Source: Gemmatimonadota bacterium
GTDB lineage: Bacteria; JAAXHH01
Assembly: GCA_009837395.1 (NCBI GenBank)
Contig: VXTP01000047.1
Coordinates: forward strand, 1 to 63,533
DNA length: 63,533 nucleotides
Direction: 5' to 3'
Below are positions 1 to 7,313 of the stretch, in pieces. The first letter of the stretch is position 1; each line of letters begins with the position of its first letter. The notes under the pieces are model-generated. The model was given only the letters and a program-made list of their open reading frames with translations, was not told where the DNA came from and made no database searches. The position numbers and the translations under genes were made by a program.

Positions 1-167
1 GTGGGAGGGGGTAGGCGCTATTTACCCGTGGAAACCCGGTTGTCGATTTAGATGTTTCGATTCAGCTACATGACACGTCTGCACCATTTTGTTTTTGACG
101 TTTTAGGTCGCTAAGTCGTCCTACAATACGTAACGATACGCTTTAGACGATCCCACGAGCCGACTAC
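1..167. other. Upstream region of the ECF sigma gene
   Basis: This stretch holds no gene that I can support. It is visibly more AT-rich than most of the window. TTGACG at 95-100 and TACAAT at 122-127 resemble a promoter but are 21 bases apart, which is too long for a sigma-70 promoter. A TGAC (96-99) with CGTC (117-120) would suit an ECF-type, possibly autoregulated, promoter. Neither reading is secure. Confidence 0.3.
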
Positions 168-2054
168 ATGACGACTTTCTCACAGGACGACACGCACAAC
201 ATCCACCTGTGCCTGCAGGGAAACGCCGACGCCTTCGAGCCGTTGGTCCGGCGTTACCAGAATGCCGCTTTTGCCGTGGCCATGGGATTCCTTCGGGACA
301 GGACAGACGCGGAGGACGTGGTACAGGACGCCTTTGTGGCCGCCTACTGTAAGCTGTCGCAGTTGAAGGACCCGTCCATCTTCGGCAGCTGGCTGCACAA
401 AATCGTCGTCAACCGATGCAAGGAATGGAGCCGCCGGAAGAAAGCCAGCCGACTGGTTCGTGTCGATCCGAATACCGAACACATACGCGACGAATACCCC
501 GTGGCGGCTCAGAACCATCAGGATTACATCGAAAGCCTTGAACTCTGGGATGAAGTCGAAAGACTGCCCGAACACTATCGCCAGGTCGTCAATCTTTACT
601 ACTACACGGGCTTCTCACTGAAAGAAATCGCCGCCTTTCTGGACATTCCGGAATCCACGGCGAGAGGACGGCTTTACCAGTCCAGAATCCGCTTGAAAAA
701 CGCTTTGTCGCCCCAGGAAAAGGAGACCATTGCCATGAGCATGATCGATGTCACCGAAGATGTCCAGGATGTAGTCTGCAAGATCGCCAGAGAAGACTTC
801 AAAAAAACGATCGATATGGGCGATGTGCAAAACATCGTCCTCTATTGTGGTGTGAATACGGAAGTTGAGATTAAACAGGCCAAAGGAGAACGGGTTGTTC
901 TTGAAGGTTCAAAGATCGCGTTGGGGCTGACGGAGGAAGAAGCGCGAAGTAACCTCGGTGCCTTACATGTATCTCATGACCTGGTCGACGACTTCCTTGA
1001 AAGAGGCCCCCACGAAGGAGAGTTGTTTCTGGGTGTCAGTTCTCCGTACGGATCCAAAAACAACGTCGCCCATACAAAGCCGATCAGCGAACATTGGAAG
1101 AGTGACCTGATGAATGACCGCGCCCGGTGGGATGAAGTTGGCGGCGTCAGACCGGTTGACGTGTTTCCGGAGTTGCAACATGAAATCCATGCGTTTCTGC
1201 CCCTGCCGGAACCAATTGAGCACAGTCTGGGGAAATCGCTGAGCGTAACCGTACACGCATCAGACGTTCGATCCAAAGACTTGCCGAGGTCGGCACTGTC
1301 AGAAAACGTTGAGCGCATCTTCAGTGCTGTTCGTACCGATCCGAAACGGGTCTTCGGCTATGCCACGTACTGTCACCTGTCCATATCGGTACCCGAAAAC
1401 GCGACGCTATCAGTATTCAGGGGCGGACCGGTAAACGTGGTTGGAATGAATGGTTCGTTAGTTATGTACGATTGCCACGCTTGCCATATAAACGAGGTCA
1501 TGAAGGATGTCTACCTCTTGAACAGCGACTTTACAGAAATAGGCCGCATAGGTGGACGTGTGTTTCAGCGTACATACGGATATGGCGGGGGAGGGACCAG
1601 TCTGGACCACGGAATGTTACGACGATATCCCTATCAGGTAGAAGGGAAGATGGAGTCCATCAAGGGAGGCGTGGACATCGATATAGGATGTATCGAATTG
1701 GATGTTCGCGACGTAGCGGGAGTCGTGTCGATTTACAATCGGTATGGGACGACCCGGTTGTACCAGCCTGATCACAATCGAAATGGCAAATGCAGACTGC
1801 GAACTGTTTCCGGTGAGATCAAGCTCTTACTGGACGAGACCGTTGCGGAATCCGCCAGCCTGGTCACACATTCACTTTGCGGTGTAGTCAAGTATGAAGA
1901 GGTAAAAGATATCATGCCGCTCACCGCGTGGTCAAATAACGTATGTTGGATGTCGTTAGGTACGACTTACGATTACGGGAATACCGACTTCACCGTGATT
2001 ACAGAAAGCGGCACCGTCGAATTCGAAGTGACAAAGAACGGCAAACACCGTTGA
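168..2054 (+). CDS. ECF-type sigma-70 factor with a long C-terminal beta-rich extension
   Basis: Residues 1-185 form a complete extracytoplasmic-function sigma factor. Region 2 is near residues 20-75 (DAEDVVQDAFVAAY) and region 4 near 130-180 (LPEHYRQVVNLYYYTGFSLKEI followed by a helix-turn-helix ending ARGRLYQSRIRLK). A normal ECF factor would end there. This protein continues for about 440 more residues that are rich in alternating hydrophobic and Gly/Ser/Thr residues, as expected for beta strands, with no clear membrane segment. The end (about 480-628) resembles DUF4097-like beta-helix proteins, which is a weak visual impression. The extension may sense a signal or act as a built-in anti-sigma module. 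Base composition is lower in GC than downstream genes, so transfer is possible. It converges with the next gene. Confidence 0.8.
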   Translation: MTTFSQDDTHNIHLCLQGNADAFEPLVRRYQNAAFAVAMGFLRDRTDAEDVVQDAFVAAYCKLSQLKDPSIFGSWLHKIVVNRCKEWSRRKKASRLVRVDPNTEHIRDEYPVAAQNHQDYIESLELWDEVERLPEHYRQVVNLYYYTGFSLKEIAAFLDIPESTARGRLYQSRIRLKNALSPQEKETIAMSMIDVTEDVQDVVCKIAREDFKKTIDMGDVQNIVLYCGVNTEVEIKQAKGERVVLEGSKIALGLTEEEARSNLGALHVSHDLVDDFLERGPHEGELFLGVSSPYGSKNNVAHTKPISEHWKSDLMNDRARWDEVGGVRPVDVFPELQHEIHAFLPLPEPIEHSLGKSLSVTVHASDVRSKDLPRSALSENVERIFSAVRTDPKRVFGYATYCHLSISVPENATLSVFRGGPVNVVGMNGSLVMYDCHACHINEVMKDVYLLNSDFTEIGRIGGRVFQRTYGYGGGGTSLDHGMLRRYPYQVEGKMESIKGGVDIDIGCIELDVRDVAGVVSIYNRYGTTRLYQPDHNRNGKCRLRTVSGEIKLLLDETVAESASLVTHSLCGVVKYEEVKDIMPLTAWSNNVCWMSLGTTYDYGNTDFTVITESGTVEFEVTKNGKHR

Positions 2055-2091
2055 TGTGACCGCGAAGTATTCACGAGATTCAACCCACGCC

Positions 2092-3153
2092 TCACTCCAC
2101 CGAGACGGAAACCCTACCCGGGGATGAGGTGTAATTCCTGAACATGGTCGGAAACGACATTCGCATCTTAACGCGTTCACCGTCGTGTACTGCCGGCGTA
2201 TAGACCGTTTTTCGAGCCACGTCCACCATCAAAGAATCCACATCAGCGAAACCTGACGATCTTTCGACGAAAGCCGCGTCCACGTATCCAGAAGTGCCTA
2301 CCACGAGTTGAACCACCACGACGCCATCGAAATCCAGATCTACGTCGTTGGGAATCGGCGGATTGTAGATAACCTCGGCTTTCGTATCCACCGCAGTGGG
2401 CCAGTAAATCCCAACTTTTTCGTCCGCCAACTGGTCGGCCTTCCGGTCGGGTTGACCTCCTGCCGACTCGGGTTGACCTCCTGCCGACTCGGGTCGGTCT
2501 GCCAGGTTTGGTCGGCCTGCCAGATCCGGTGGTCCAGCCAGTTCCGGTTGTACTGCTGATTCCAGCCGGCTTACCATCTGTGCAAGTTCCGAGATTTGTT
2601 CCTCCACCGATGGGGTGTCGGAACCGATGGGTGACAGGTGTAACACGTTGCCGACCCCATCAATCAGCACGCTGTGGGGAGAATGCGGCAGATCGAAGGG
2701 AGAATCGACGGCCAGATACACCGGGAAGTCGTACCTGAATCTCTCCACAATCGGCGTGATCTCTTCGGCCGACTGTGCCTGGAGTACGCCGATAACAGGG
2801 ACACTGTCACCGATCACCGATCCAAATGTTGACAACATGTCGAGGTTGCCTGGATGATGCCACGACTCGAAAAACAAGAAGACCGCGTGCCCCTTGCCGA
2901 GATCCGGCATTGCAGCAGGTTCGCCGTGCCGGTCGACCGCGCTGAATGGGACAATAAAGGGCGTGCCGAAGATCTTCTCCGCCTGCAACACGCGGGCTTC
3001 CAACTGAGCGTTGTATAGACTGTGCTCCAGATTCTGAACTTCCAGTTTTTGTTGTTCGTTGCGCCAGAAGAGGGTGATGCTCAATACGAGGACGACTGCG
3101 ACGGCGATGTAAACGTATAGCCAGATGTTCGTGCGTGAGACGGGTGTGGACAT
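2092..3153 (-). CDS. Membrane-anchored redoxin-like / TonB C-terminal fusion protein
   Basis: The N-terminus has one membrane segment (about residues 10-28), then a coiled-coil-like stretch, then a thioredoxin/AhpC-like region (about 60-195). At the place where a TlpA-type redoxin has its WCxxC site this protein reads FFESWHHPGNLD, so both catalytic cysteines are absent. A Pro/Ala/Gly-rich linker (about 200-245) with an internal duplication leads into a TonB C-terminal-type domain (about 250-345, VVVVQLVVGTSGYVDAAFV). The periplasmic side is the likely location. The start is supported by AAGGAAA about 8 bases upstream. Function is unknown; a non-catalytic binding role coupled to TonB-like contact with the outer membrane is inference. 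Confidence 0.7.
   Translation of the reverse strand: MSTPVSRTNIWLYVYIAVAVVLVLSITLFWRNEQQKLEVQNLEHSLYNAQLEARVLQAEKIFGTPFIVPFSAVDRHGEPAAMPDLGKGHAVFLFFESWHHPGNLDMLSTFGSVIGDSVPVIGVLQAQSAEEITPIVERFRYDFPVYLAVDSPFDLPHSPHSVLIDGVGNVLHLSPIGSDTPSVEEQISELAQMVSRLESAVQPELAGPPDLAGRPNLADRPESAGGQPESAGGQPDRKADQLADEKVGIYWPTAVDTKAEVIYNPPIPNDVDLDFDGVVVVQLVVGTSGYVDAAFVERSSGFADVDSLMVDVARKTVYTPAVHDGERVKMRMSFPTMFRNYTSSPGRVSVSVE
2450..2491. repeat. 21-bp tandem duplication in the linker of the redoxin/TonB gene
   Basis: Two identical copies of a 21-bp unit lie head to tail at 2450-2470 and 2471-2491. They encode the repeated ESAGGQP heptad on the minus strand. Less perfect copies of the same kind of sequence flank them and give the ADRP/AGRP/AGPP repeats in the linker. 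Confidence 0.85.
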
Positions 3154-3452
3154 GTCGCTGTTTCCTTAGTTGGGGACAATAACCGGGTCAGGGACGATAA
3201 CCCGGTCAGGGACGATAGCTTAAGTAAAAACAACCATTGTAAAAGGATAACTATGGTATAGGGACGCAAACGTCCCGTCAACTGAACCGGTTCCCGCATG
3301 CATCGACCAATACACTGACGACTTGCTTGTGACCTGCTTGCTCGCTGTCTTGTAAGTTTCCTTAAAATCCTCATCCCCTACGAGATTCCCCCACGTAAAC
3401 ACGTCCATTCCTGTATAGCACCGAATCACACACCCGGTCACAGGGAGGCGTC
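3154..3452. other. Intergenic region with an 18-bp tandem repeat and a short hairpin
   Basis: No gene is supported here. At 3173-3219 an 18-bp unit (gggacgataacccggtca and variants) is repeated about 2.6 times. A perfect hairpin, GGGACG-caaa-CGTCCC, is at 3261-3276 and is not followed by a T run. This gap separates the divergent redoxin/TonB gene and the ABC ATPase gene, so it must hold both promoters, but I cannot place them with confidence. Confidence 0.6.
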
Positions 3453-4163
3453 GTGCTTCATTCCACTCATTCTACATTCCTGATCTCCATTGATGGATTG
3501 CATAAGTCCTTCCCGATGGGAGACGGCCGCATTCCCGCGCTCCGGGGGGTATCCGCCACCATCAGCCGGGGCGAATACGTGGCCGTGATGGGCCGGTCGG
3601 GATCCGGCAAATCCACCCTGATGAACATCCTGGGCTGCCTGGACACGCCCACGGCGGGCAGGTACGCCCTCGACGGCAGGTCCGTCGGAGATCTCACGGA
3701 CGACGAACAGGCCTTTATCCGGAACCGGATGATCGGGTTCGTGTTCCAGGCCTTCAACCTGCTCCCGAGAATGGACGCGCTGCACAACGTGGAACTGCCG
3801 CTCCTCTACCGCGGCATGGACAGCAGGGAACGGCGTTGGCGCGCCATGGAAGCCATGGAAGCGGTGGGCGTGAGCGACCGGGGCCGCCACAGGCCCAACG
3901 AGATGTCGGGCGGGCAGCGCCAGCGCGTGGCCATCGCCCGTGCACTGGTCGGCGAACCGTCCATCATACTGGCGGACGAGCCCACGGGGAACCTGGACAG
4001 CGGGACCGGGGAGGAGATCATGGCGATTTTCGATCGGCTGAACCGGGAAGGACATACGATCGTACTGGTGACCCACGAAGCGCACGTCGCCAGTCATTGC
4101 AGGAGGATCATTCGACTGCGCGACGGAGTGATTGAGGAGGATCGTTCGGTAAGTTCAAAATGA
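3453..4163 (+). CDS. ABC transporter ATP-binding protein, LolD/MacB type
   Basis: All ABC ATPase motifs are present: Walker [10 protein letters not shown] (about residues 48-56), Q loop FQAFNLLPR, signature SGGQRQR, Walker B IILADEP, and a switch histidine in VTHE. The length (236 aa) and the [11 protein letters not shown] sequence are those of the LolD/MacB/FtsE-like group, which drive lipoprotein release, efflux or peptide export with a separate membrane partner. No MacB- or LolC-type permease gene is adjacent, so the partner must be elsewhere. The GTG start is chosen because GGGAGG lies four bases upstream. Confidence 0.9.
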   Translation: MLHSTHSTFLISIDGLHKSFPMGDGRIPALRGVSATISRGEYVAVMGRSGSGKSTLMNILGCLDTPTAGRYALDGRSVGDLTDDEQAFIRNRMIGFVFQAFNLLPRMDALHNVELPLLYRGMDSRERRWRAMEAMEAVGVSDRGRHRPNEMSGGQRQRVAIARALVGEPSIILADEPTGNLDSGTGEEIMAIFDRLNREGHTIVLVTHEAHVASHCRRIIRLRDGVIEEDRSVSSK

Positions 4164-4181
4164 CCAGAAAAGGGGATGACC

Positions 4182-4397
4182 ATGGACGCTACCAACGTGA
4201 TAAGCAATGTGGTTGTAATCGGGATCCTGCTCATTGTCTGGCGCAGCCTCGACATGCGGATTTCTCAACTCTCAGAGCGGGTCTCGCAGATCGAAGTACG
4301 GATTTCTCATTTAGGCGAGCGCGTATCCCGGATAGAAGGATTGTTTGAGGCCTTCGTCCGGAAAAGCAACCCTTTTGAATCGGATAAGAAGAACTGA
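4182..4397 (+). CDS. Small membrane-anchored coiled-coil protein
   Basis: This 71-residue protein has one predicted membrane segment near its start (VISNVVVIGILLIVW) followed by a heptad-patterned helix (MRISQLSERVSQIEVRISHL) and a short charged tail. An ATG six bases earlier (4176) is in frame, but AAAGGGGA at 4169-4176 is better spaced for 4182. It starts just after the ABC ATPase gene and is followed by a second small gene of the same design, so the two may be a pair. The topology predicts a short outside N-terminus and a cytoplasmic coil, or the reverse. No family is recognised. Confidence 0.6.
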   Translation: MDATNVISNVVVIGILLIVWRSLDMRISQLSERVSQIEVRISHLGERVSRIEGLFEAFVRKSNPFESDKKN

Positions 4398-4467
4398 ATG
4401 GAGGAGACACATTCCGGTTCCTAAACGATATCTACGATCAAATCTCGAAACTTATCAAAGGAGCACC

Positions 4468-4731
4468 ATGGAAAACGTGCATCTCTGGGCTCAGCCCCTG
4501 ATCCTGATGACAGCATTCATCTTCTTCTGGCGCGAGGCGAAAGGCAGCCGGCGGGAACTGAAGGAGTACATCCGGGAAGAACTCACTAAGGTCGACGCGA
4601 GGTTCAACCGGTTCGAAAACGAAATGCGGAAAGACCTGGGTGAGATGGACAAACGGGTTGCACGTATGGAAGACAAAGTGGACGCCCGATTCGACCGGCT
4701 CGAGCGCATTTTGCTTGATCAGGGGAAGTAG
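4468..4731 (+). CDS. Small membrane-anchored coiled-coil protein, second copy of the design
   Basis: The 87-residue product has an N-terminal membrane segment (WAQPLILMTAFIFFW) and then a highly charged coiled coil with near-repeats of VDARFNRFE and VDARFDRLE. The open frame continues upstream to 4345, but ATG 4468 is preceded by a strong AAAGGAG (4457-4463) and is the likely start. It shares architecture but little sequence with the preceding small gene. Phage-like spanin or holin accessory proteins and small scaffold proteins have similar outlines, yet no phage gene is nearby. Function unknown. Confidence 0.65.
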   Translation: MENVHLWAQPLILMTAFIFFWREAKGSRRELKEYIREELTKVDARFNRFENEMRKDLGEMDKRVARMEDKVDARFDRLERILLDQGK

Positions 4732-4740
4732 ACGCCCACC

Positions 4741-7257
4741 ATGCAACGCCCGGCCCTGTTCATCGCGGTGTGCTTTGTCGTCGGCATCCTGCTGGGACAC
4801 CGCGTCGCCATATCGCCCGTCCTTTTCGCGCTGAGTGCAATCGCGGTCCTCGCGGCAGGATACGCGCTCTACCGGACCCGTGGGAACGACGCTTTGGCCC
4901 TCCGGATCTGCATGGCCCTGGGTCTCGTGTTCGCAGGCGCCTTCTGGTACGCGGTGCAGGTGCGGGTCGTGCCGGCGAACGACATCCGGCGATTCTGCGA
5001 CCAGCGGCAACGGCATGTGCTGACCGGGACGATCGTCCGATCGCCCGATGTGCGAGCACGTTTCACCCTGGTTACGGTGGACGTGGATTCCATCTCGCTG
5101 GGCGTTGTCGGCTGGGCTTCATGGGAGTCGCCTGGCATGTCGACCGCCACCGATCGGGCGGCACCCGTATCGGGACGCCTGCAGGTCCGCCTGAACAGCG
5201 GCATCGATTCCGGCCGGTACGGCGACCGCGTCCTCGTATCGGGACGTCTGCGCAGCCCTCAACCCGCCCGGAACCCCGGCGGGTTCGACGCACGGACCTA
5301 TTATGCGAGCAGGGGAGTGCATGCGCTGATGAGCGTGCGCGATGCGCGCAGCTATCGCGTGACGCTGCGCAACACGTCGTTCACCTGGCAGACCGGGGTC
5401 ATCGACCCGCTGCGCAACAGCATCGACCGGTCCATCGACCGGACCATGCGGGGCGATTCCGCCGCCCTGCTGAAAGGCATCCTGTTGGGTGAGCGGCGGC
5501 AGCTGCCCGAGGACCTGCTCCACACCTTCAGGTCGATCGGCCTGGCCCATATCCTGGCCGTATCCGGACTGCACGTCGGCCTGATTACCCTGGTGATCCA
5601 TACGCTGCTGTCCGTCCTGAGGCTGCCGAGGAACATCGTCGTCGCCGGCACGCTGGGCGTCCTGGTGCTCTACGCCTTCATCACCAACCTGACGCCGTCG
5701 GTCATCCGGGCCACAATCATGGCGGCGCTGTTCCTGGCGGGCCGCCAGCTGGACCGGCAGACCGACACCGTCAACATCCTGGCCGTGGCGGCCTTCGTCA
5801 TTCTCCTGATCTGGCCCTCGGCCCTCTTCGACCTGAGTTTCCAGCTTTCCTTCCTGGCGACCTACGCCATCATCACGGGTTATCCCAGGATGAAGGAACT
5901 ACTCCCCGAGCGGATTTCCCTGTCGGAGAAATGGTGGGCCCGGTGGCTGCGGGACGGGTTGCTGGTCTCGGTCGCGGCGCAATTCGGCGCGCTGCCCGTG
6001 GTGGCGGGTACGTTCTACCAGGTCTCCTGGATGTCGGCGGTGGCGAACCTCTTCATCGGTCCGCTGGTTTTTCTGAATTCGACCTTCGGTGTGCTCACCG
6101 CCCTGACCGGACCCCTGGCCATCGAAATCGCCCGCCTCTTCAGCGCGGCCAACGCGCTGGTCCTGTTCGCGATGATCCATCTCTCAAAGGCCTTCTCCGG
6201 CGCACCGTCCGCGCTGGTTGAGGTGCCGGCGCCTTCCATCCTCTTTTATGCATCCTTTTACGGCGCGGGGTTGTTGCTGCTTTGGAAACCGGATGGGTCT
6301 CGGGGACGGCGGACCCGGCAGGCGCGGCACGGACTGCTGGCCCTTTGCCTCCTGGTCTTCTGTTACAACCTGCTGCCCGACCGGTCGCTGAGGATCACCG
6401 TCCTCGACGTCGGACAGGGGGACGCCATCTTCATTGCCTGTCCCAACGGACGCACCTTGCTGGTCGACGGCGGCGCCCGCACGCCCTTCTACGACGCAGG
6501 TGCCCGCGTCATCCTGCCCTTCCTGCGTGCGAAGGGATACCGCCGCGTGGATACGATCATCGTCACCCATCCCGACCTGGACCACTACGGCGGTCTCCGG
6601 GCCGTCGTGGAGTCCGTCGAAGTGGGCGAGGTCCTTTCGAGCGGGGTCGGTTCGGAATCCGGTTCCTACCGGGCCTGGCGCGAGGCCATCGACCGGCACG
6701 GCATCCCGTATCGCACGGTCGTGAAGGGGGACACCCTGTCGGCGCTGGGTGGCGTGCGCGGCCTGTTTCTCCATCCGGACCCCCTGTTCCTGTCCGGCAC
6801 TGCGAAACCCAATTCCAACGAAGTGTCCGTGGTCCTGCGCCTGTCTCTTGGGGAGTTCAGCATGCTGTTGACCGGAGACATCGAGGCAAAAGGCGAGGCC
6901 GCTACCGTCCGCCGGCCGTCCATGCTTAAAAGCACGGTGCTCAAATCGCCCCATCACGGAAGCAGGTCGTCGAGCGGAACGGCCTTCCTGAACGCCGTCG
7001 ACCCGGAAGCGGTGGCCGTTTCTGCCGGCATGAACAACGCCTTCGGTCATCCTGCGCCCGAGGTCATCGAGCGGTACAGGCGGCGGAAAGCCGAGGTGTT
7101 CCGAACGGACCAGGGCGGCGCGGTCATGATCCGCAGCAACGGCCGGTCCTGGGACATGGCGTACTTTGCGCCGCCACGACCCCTCGGTCCCACGCCCGGG
7201 CAGGTGGTGGATGGGTTTCTCTTGACAGGAAAATCCCCTCGGTCTATATTCCGGTAG
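4741..7257 (+). CDS. comEC: ComEC/Rec2-type DNA uptake channel protein
   Basis: The 838-residue protein has the order expected for ComEC: N-terminal membrane helices (about 5-80), an OB-like/DUF4131 region (about 85-220), the Competence membrane domain with the HILAVSGLHVGLI signature (about 270-280) and many helices to about residue 545, then a metallo-beta-lactamase-like domain. That last domain has DVGQGDAIFI, the metal-binding THPDLDHYGGL motif and HHGSRSS. ComEC carries single-stranded DNA across the inner membrane during natural transformation. No other competence genes are next to it. Its last bases contain the promoter of the following gene. Confidence 0.95.
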   Translation: MQRPALFIAVCFVVGILLGHRVAISPVLFALSAIAVLAAGYALYRTRGNDALALRICMALGLVFAGAFWYAVQVRVVPANDIRRFCDQRQRHVLTGTIVRSPDVRARFTLVTVDVDSISLGVVGWASWESPGMSTATDRAAPVSGRLQVRLNSGIDSGRYGDRVLVSGRLRSPQPARNPGGFDARTYYASRGVHALMSVRDARSYRVTLRNTSFTWQTGVIDPLRNSIDRSIDRTMRGDSAALLKGILLGERRQLPEDLLHTFRSIGLAHILAVSGLHVGLITLVIHTLLSVLRLPRNIVVAGTLGVLVLYAFITNLTPSVIRATIMAALFLAGRQLDRQTDTVNILAVAAFVILLIWPSALFDLSFQLSFLATYAIITGYPRMKELLPERISLSEKWWARWLRDGLLVSVAAQFGALPVVAGTFYQVSWMSAVANLFIGPLVFLNSTFGVLTALTGPLAIEIARLFSAANALVLFAMIHLSKAFSGAPSALVEVPAPSILFYASFYGAGLLLLWKPDGSRGRRTRQARHGLLALCLLVFCYNLLPDRSLRITVLDVGQGDAIFIACPNGRTLLVDGGARTPFYDAGARVILPFLRAKGYRRVDTIIVTHPDLDHYGGLRAVVESVEVGEVLSSGVGSESGSYRAWREAIDRHGIPYRTVVKGDTLSALGGVRGLFLHPDPLFLSGTAKPNSNEVSVVLRLSLGEFSMLLTGDIEAKGEAATVRRPSMLKSTVLKSPHHGSRSSSGTAFLNAVDPEAVAVSAGMNNAFGHPAPEVIERYRRRKAEVFRTDQGGAVMIRSNGRSWDMAYFAPPRPLGPTPGQVVDGFLLTGKSPRSIFR
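7222..7250 (+). promoter_or_regulatory. Sigma-70-type promoter of the TPR/peptidase-MA gene
   Basis: TTGACA at 7222-7227 and TATATT at 7245-7250 are separated by 17 bases. Both boxes lie inside the last codons of comEC, 64 bases before the next start codon. The same -10 form TATATT recurs at other candidate promoters in the window. Confidence 0.75.
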
Positions 7258-7313
7258 CATACATAAGTCATTACCAATCATATATTTAACCCCCTATTCC
7301 TACCCGGTCCGTT

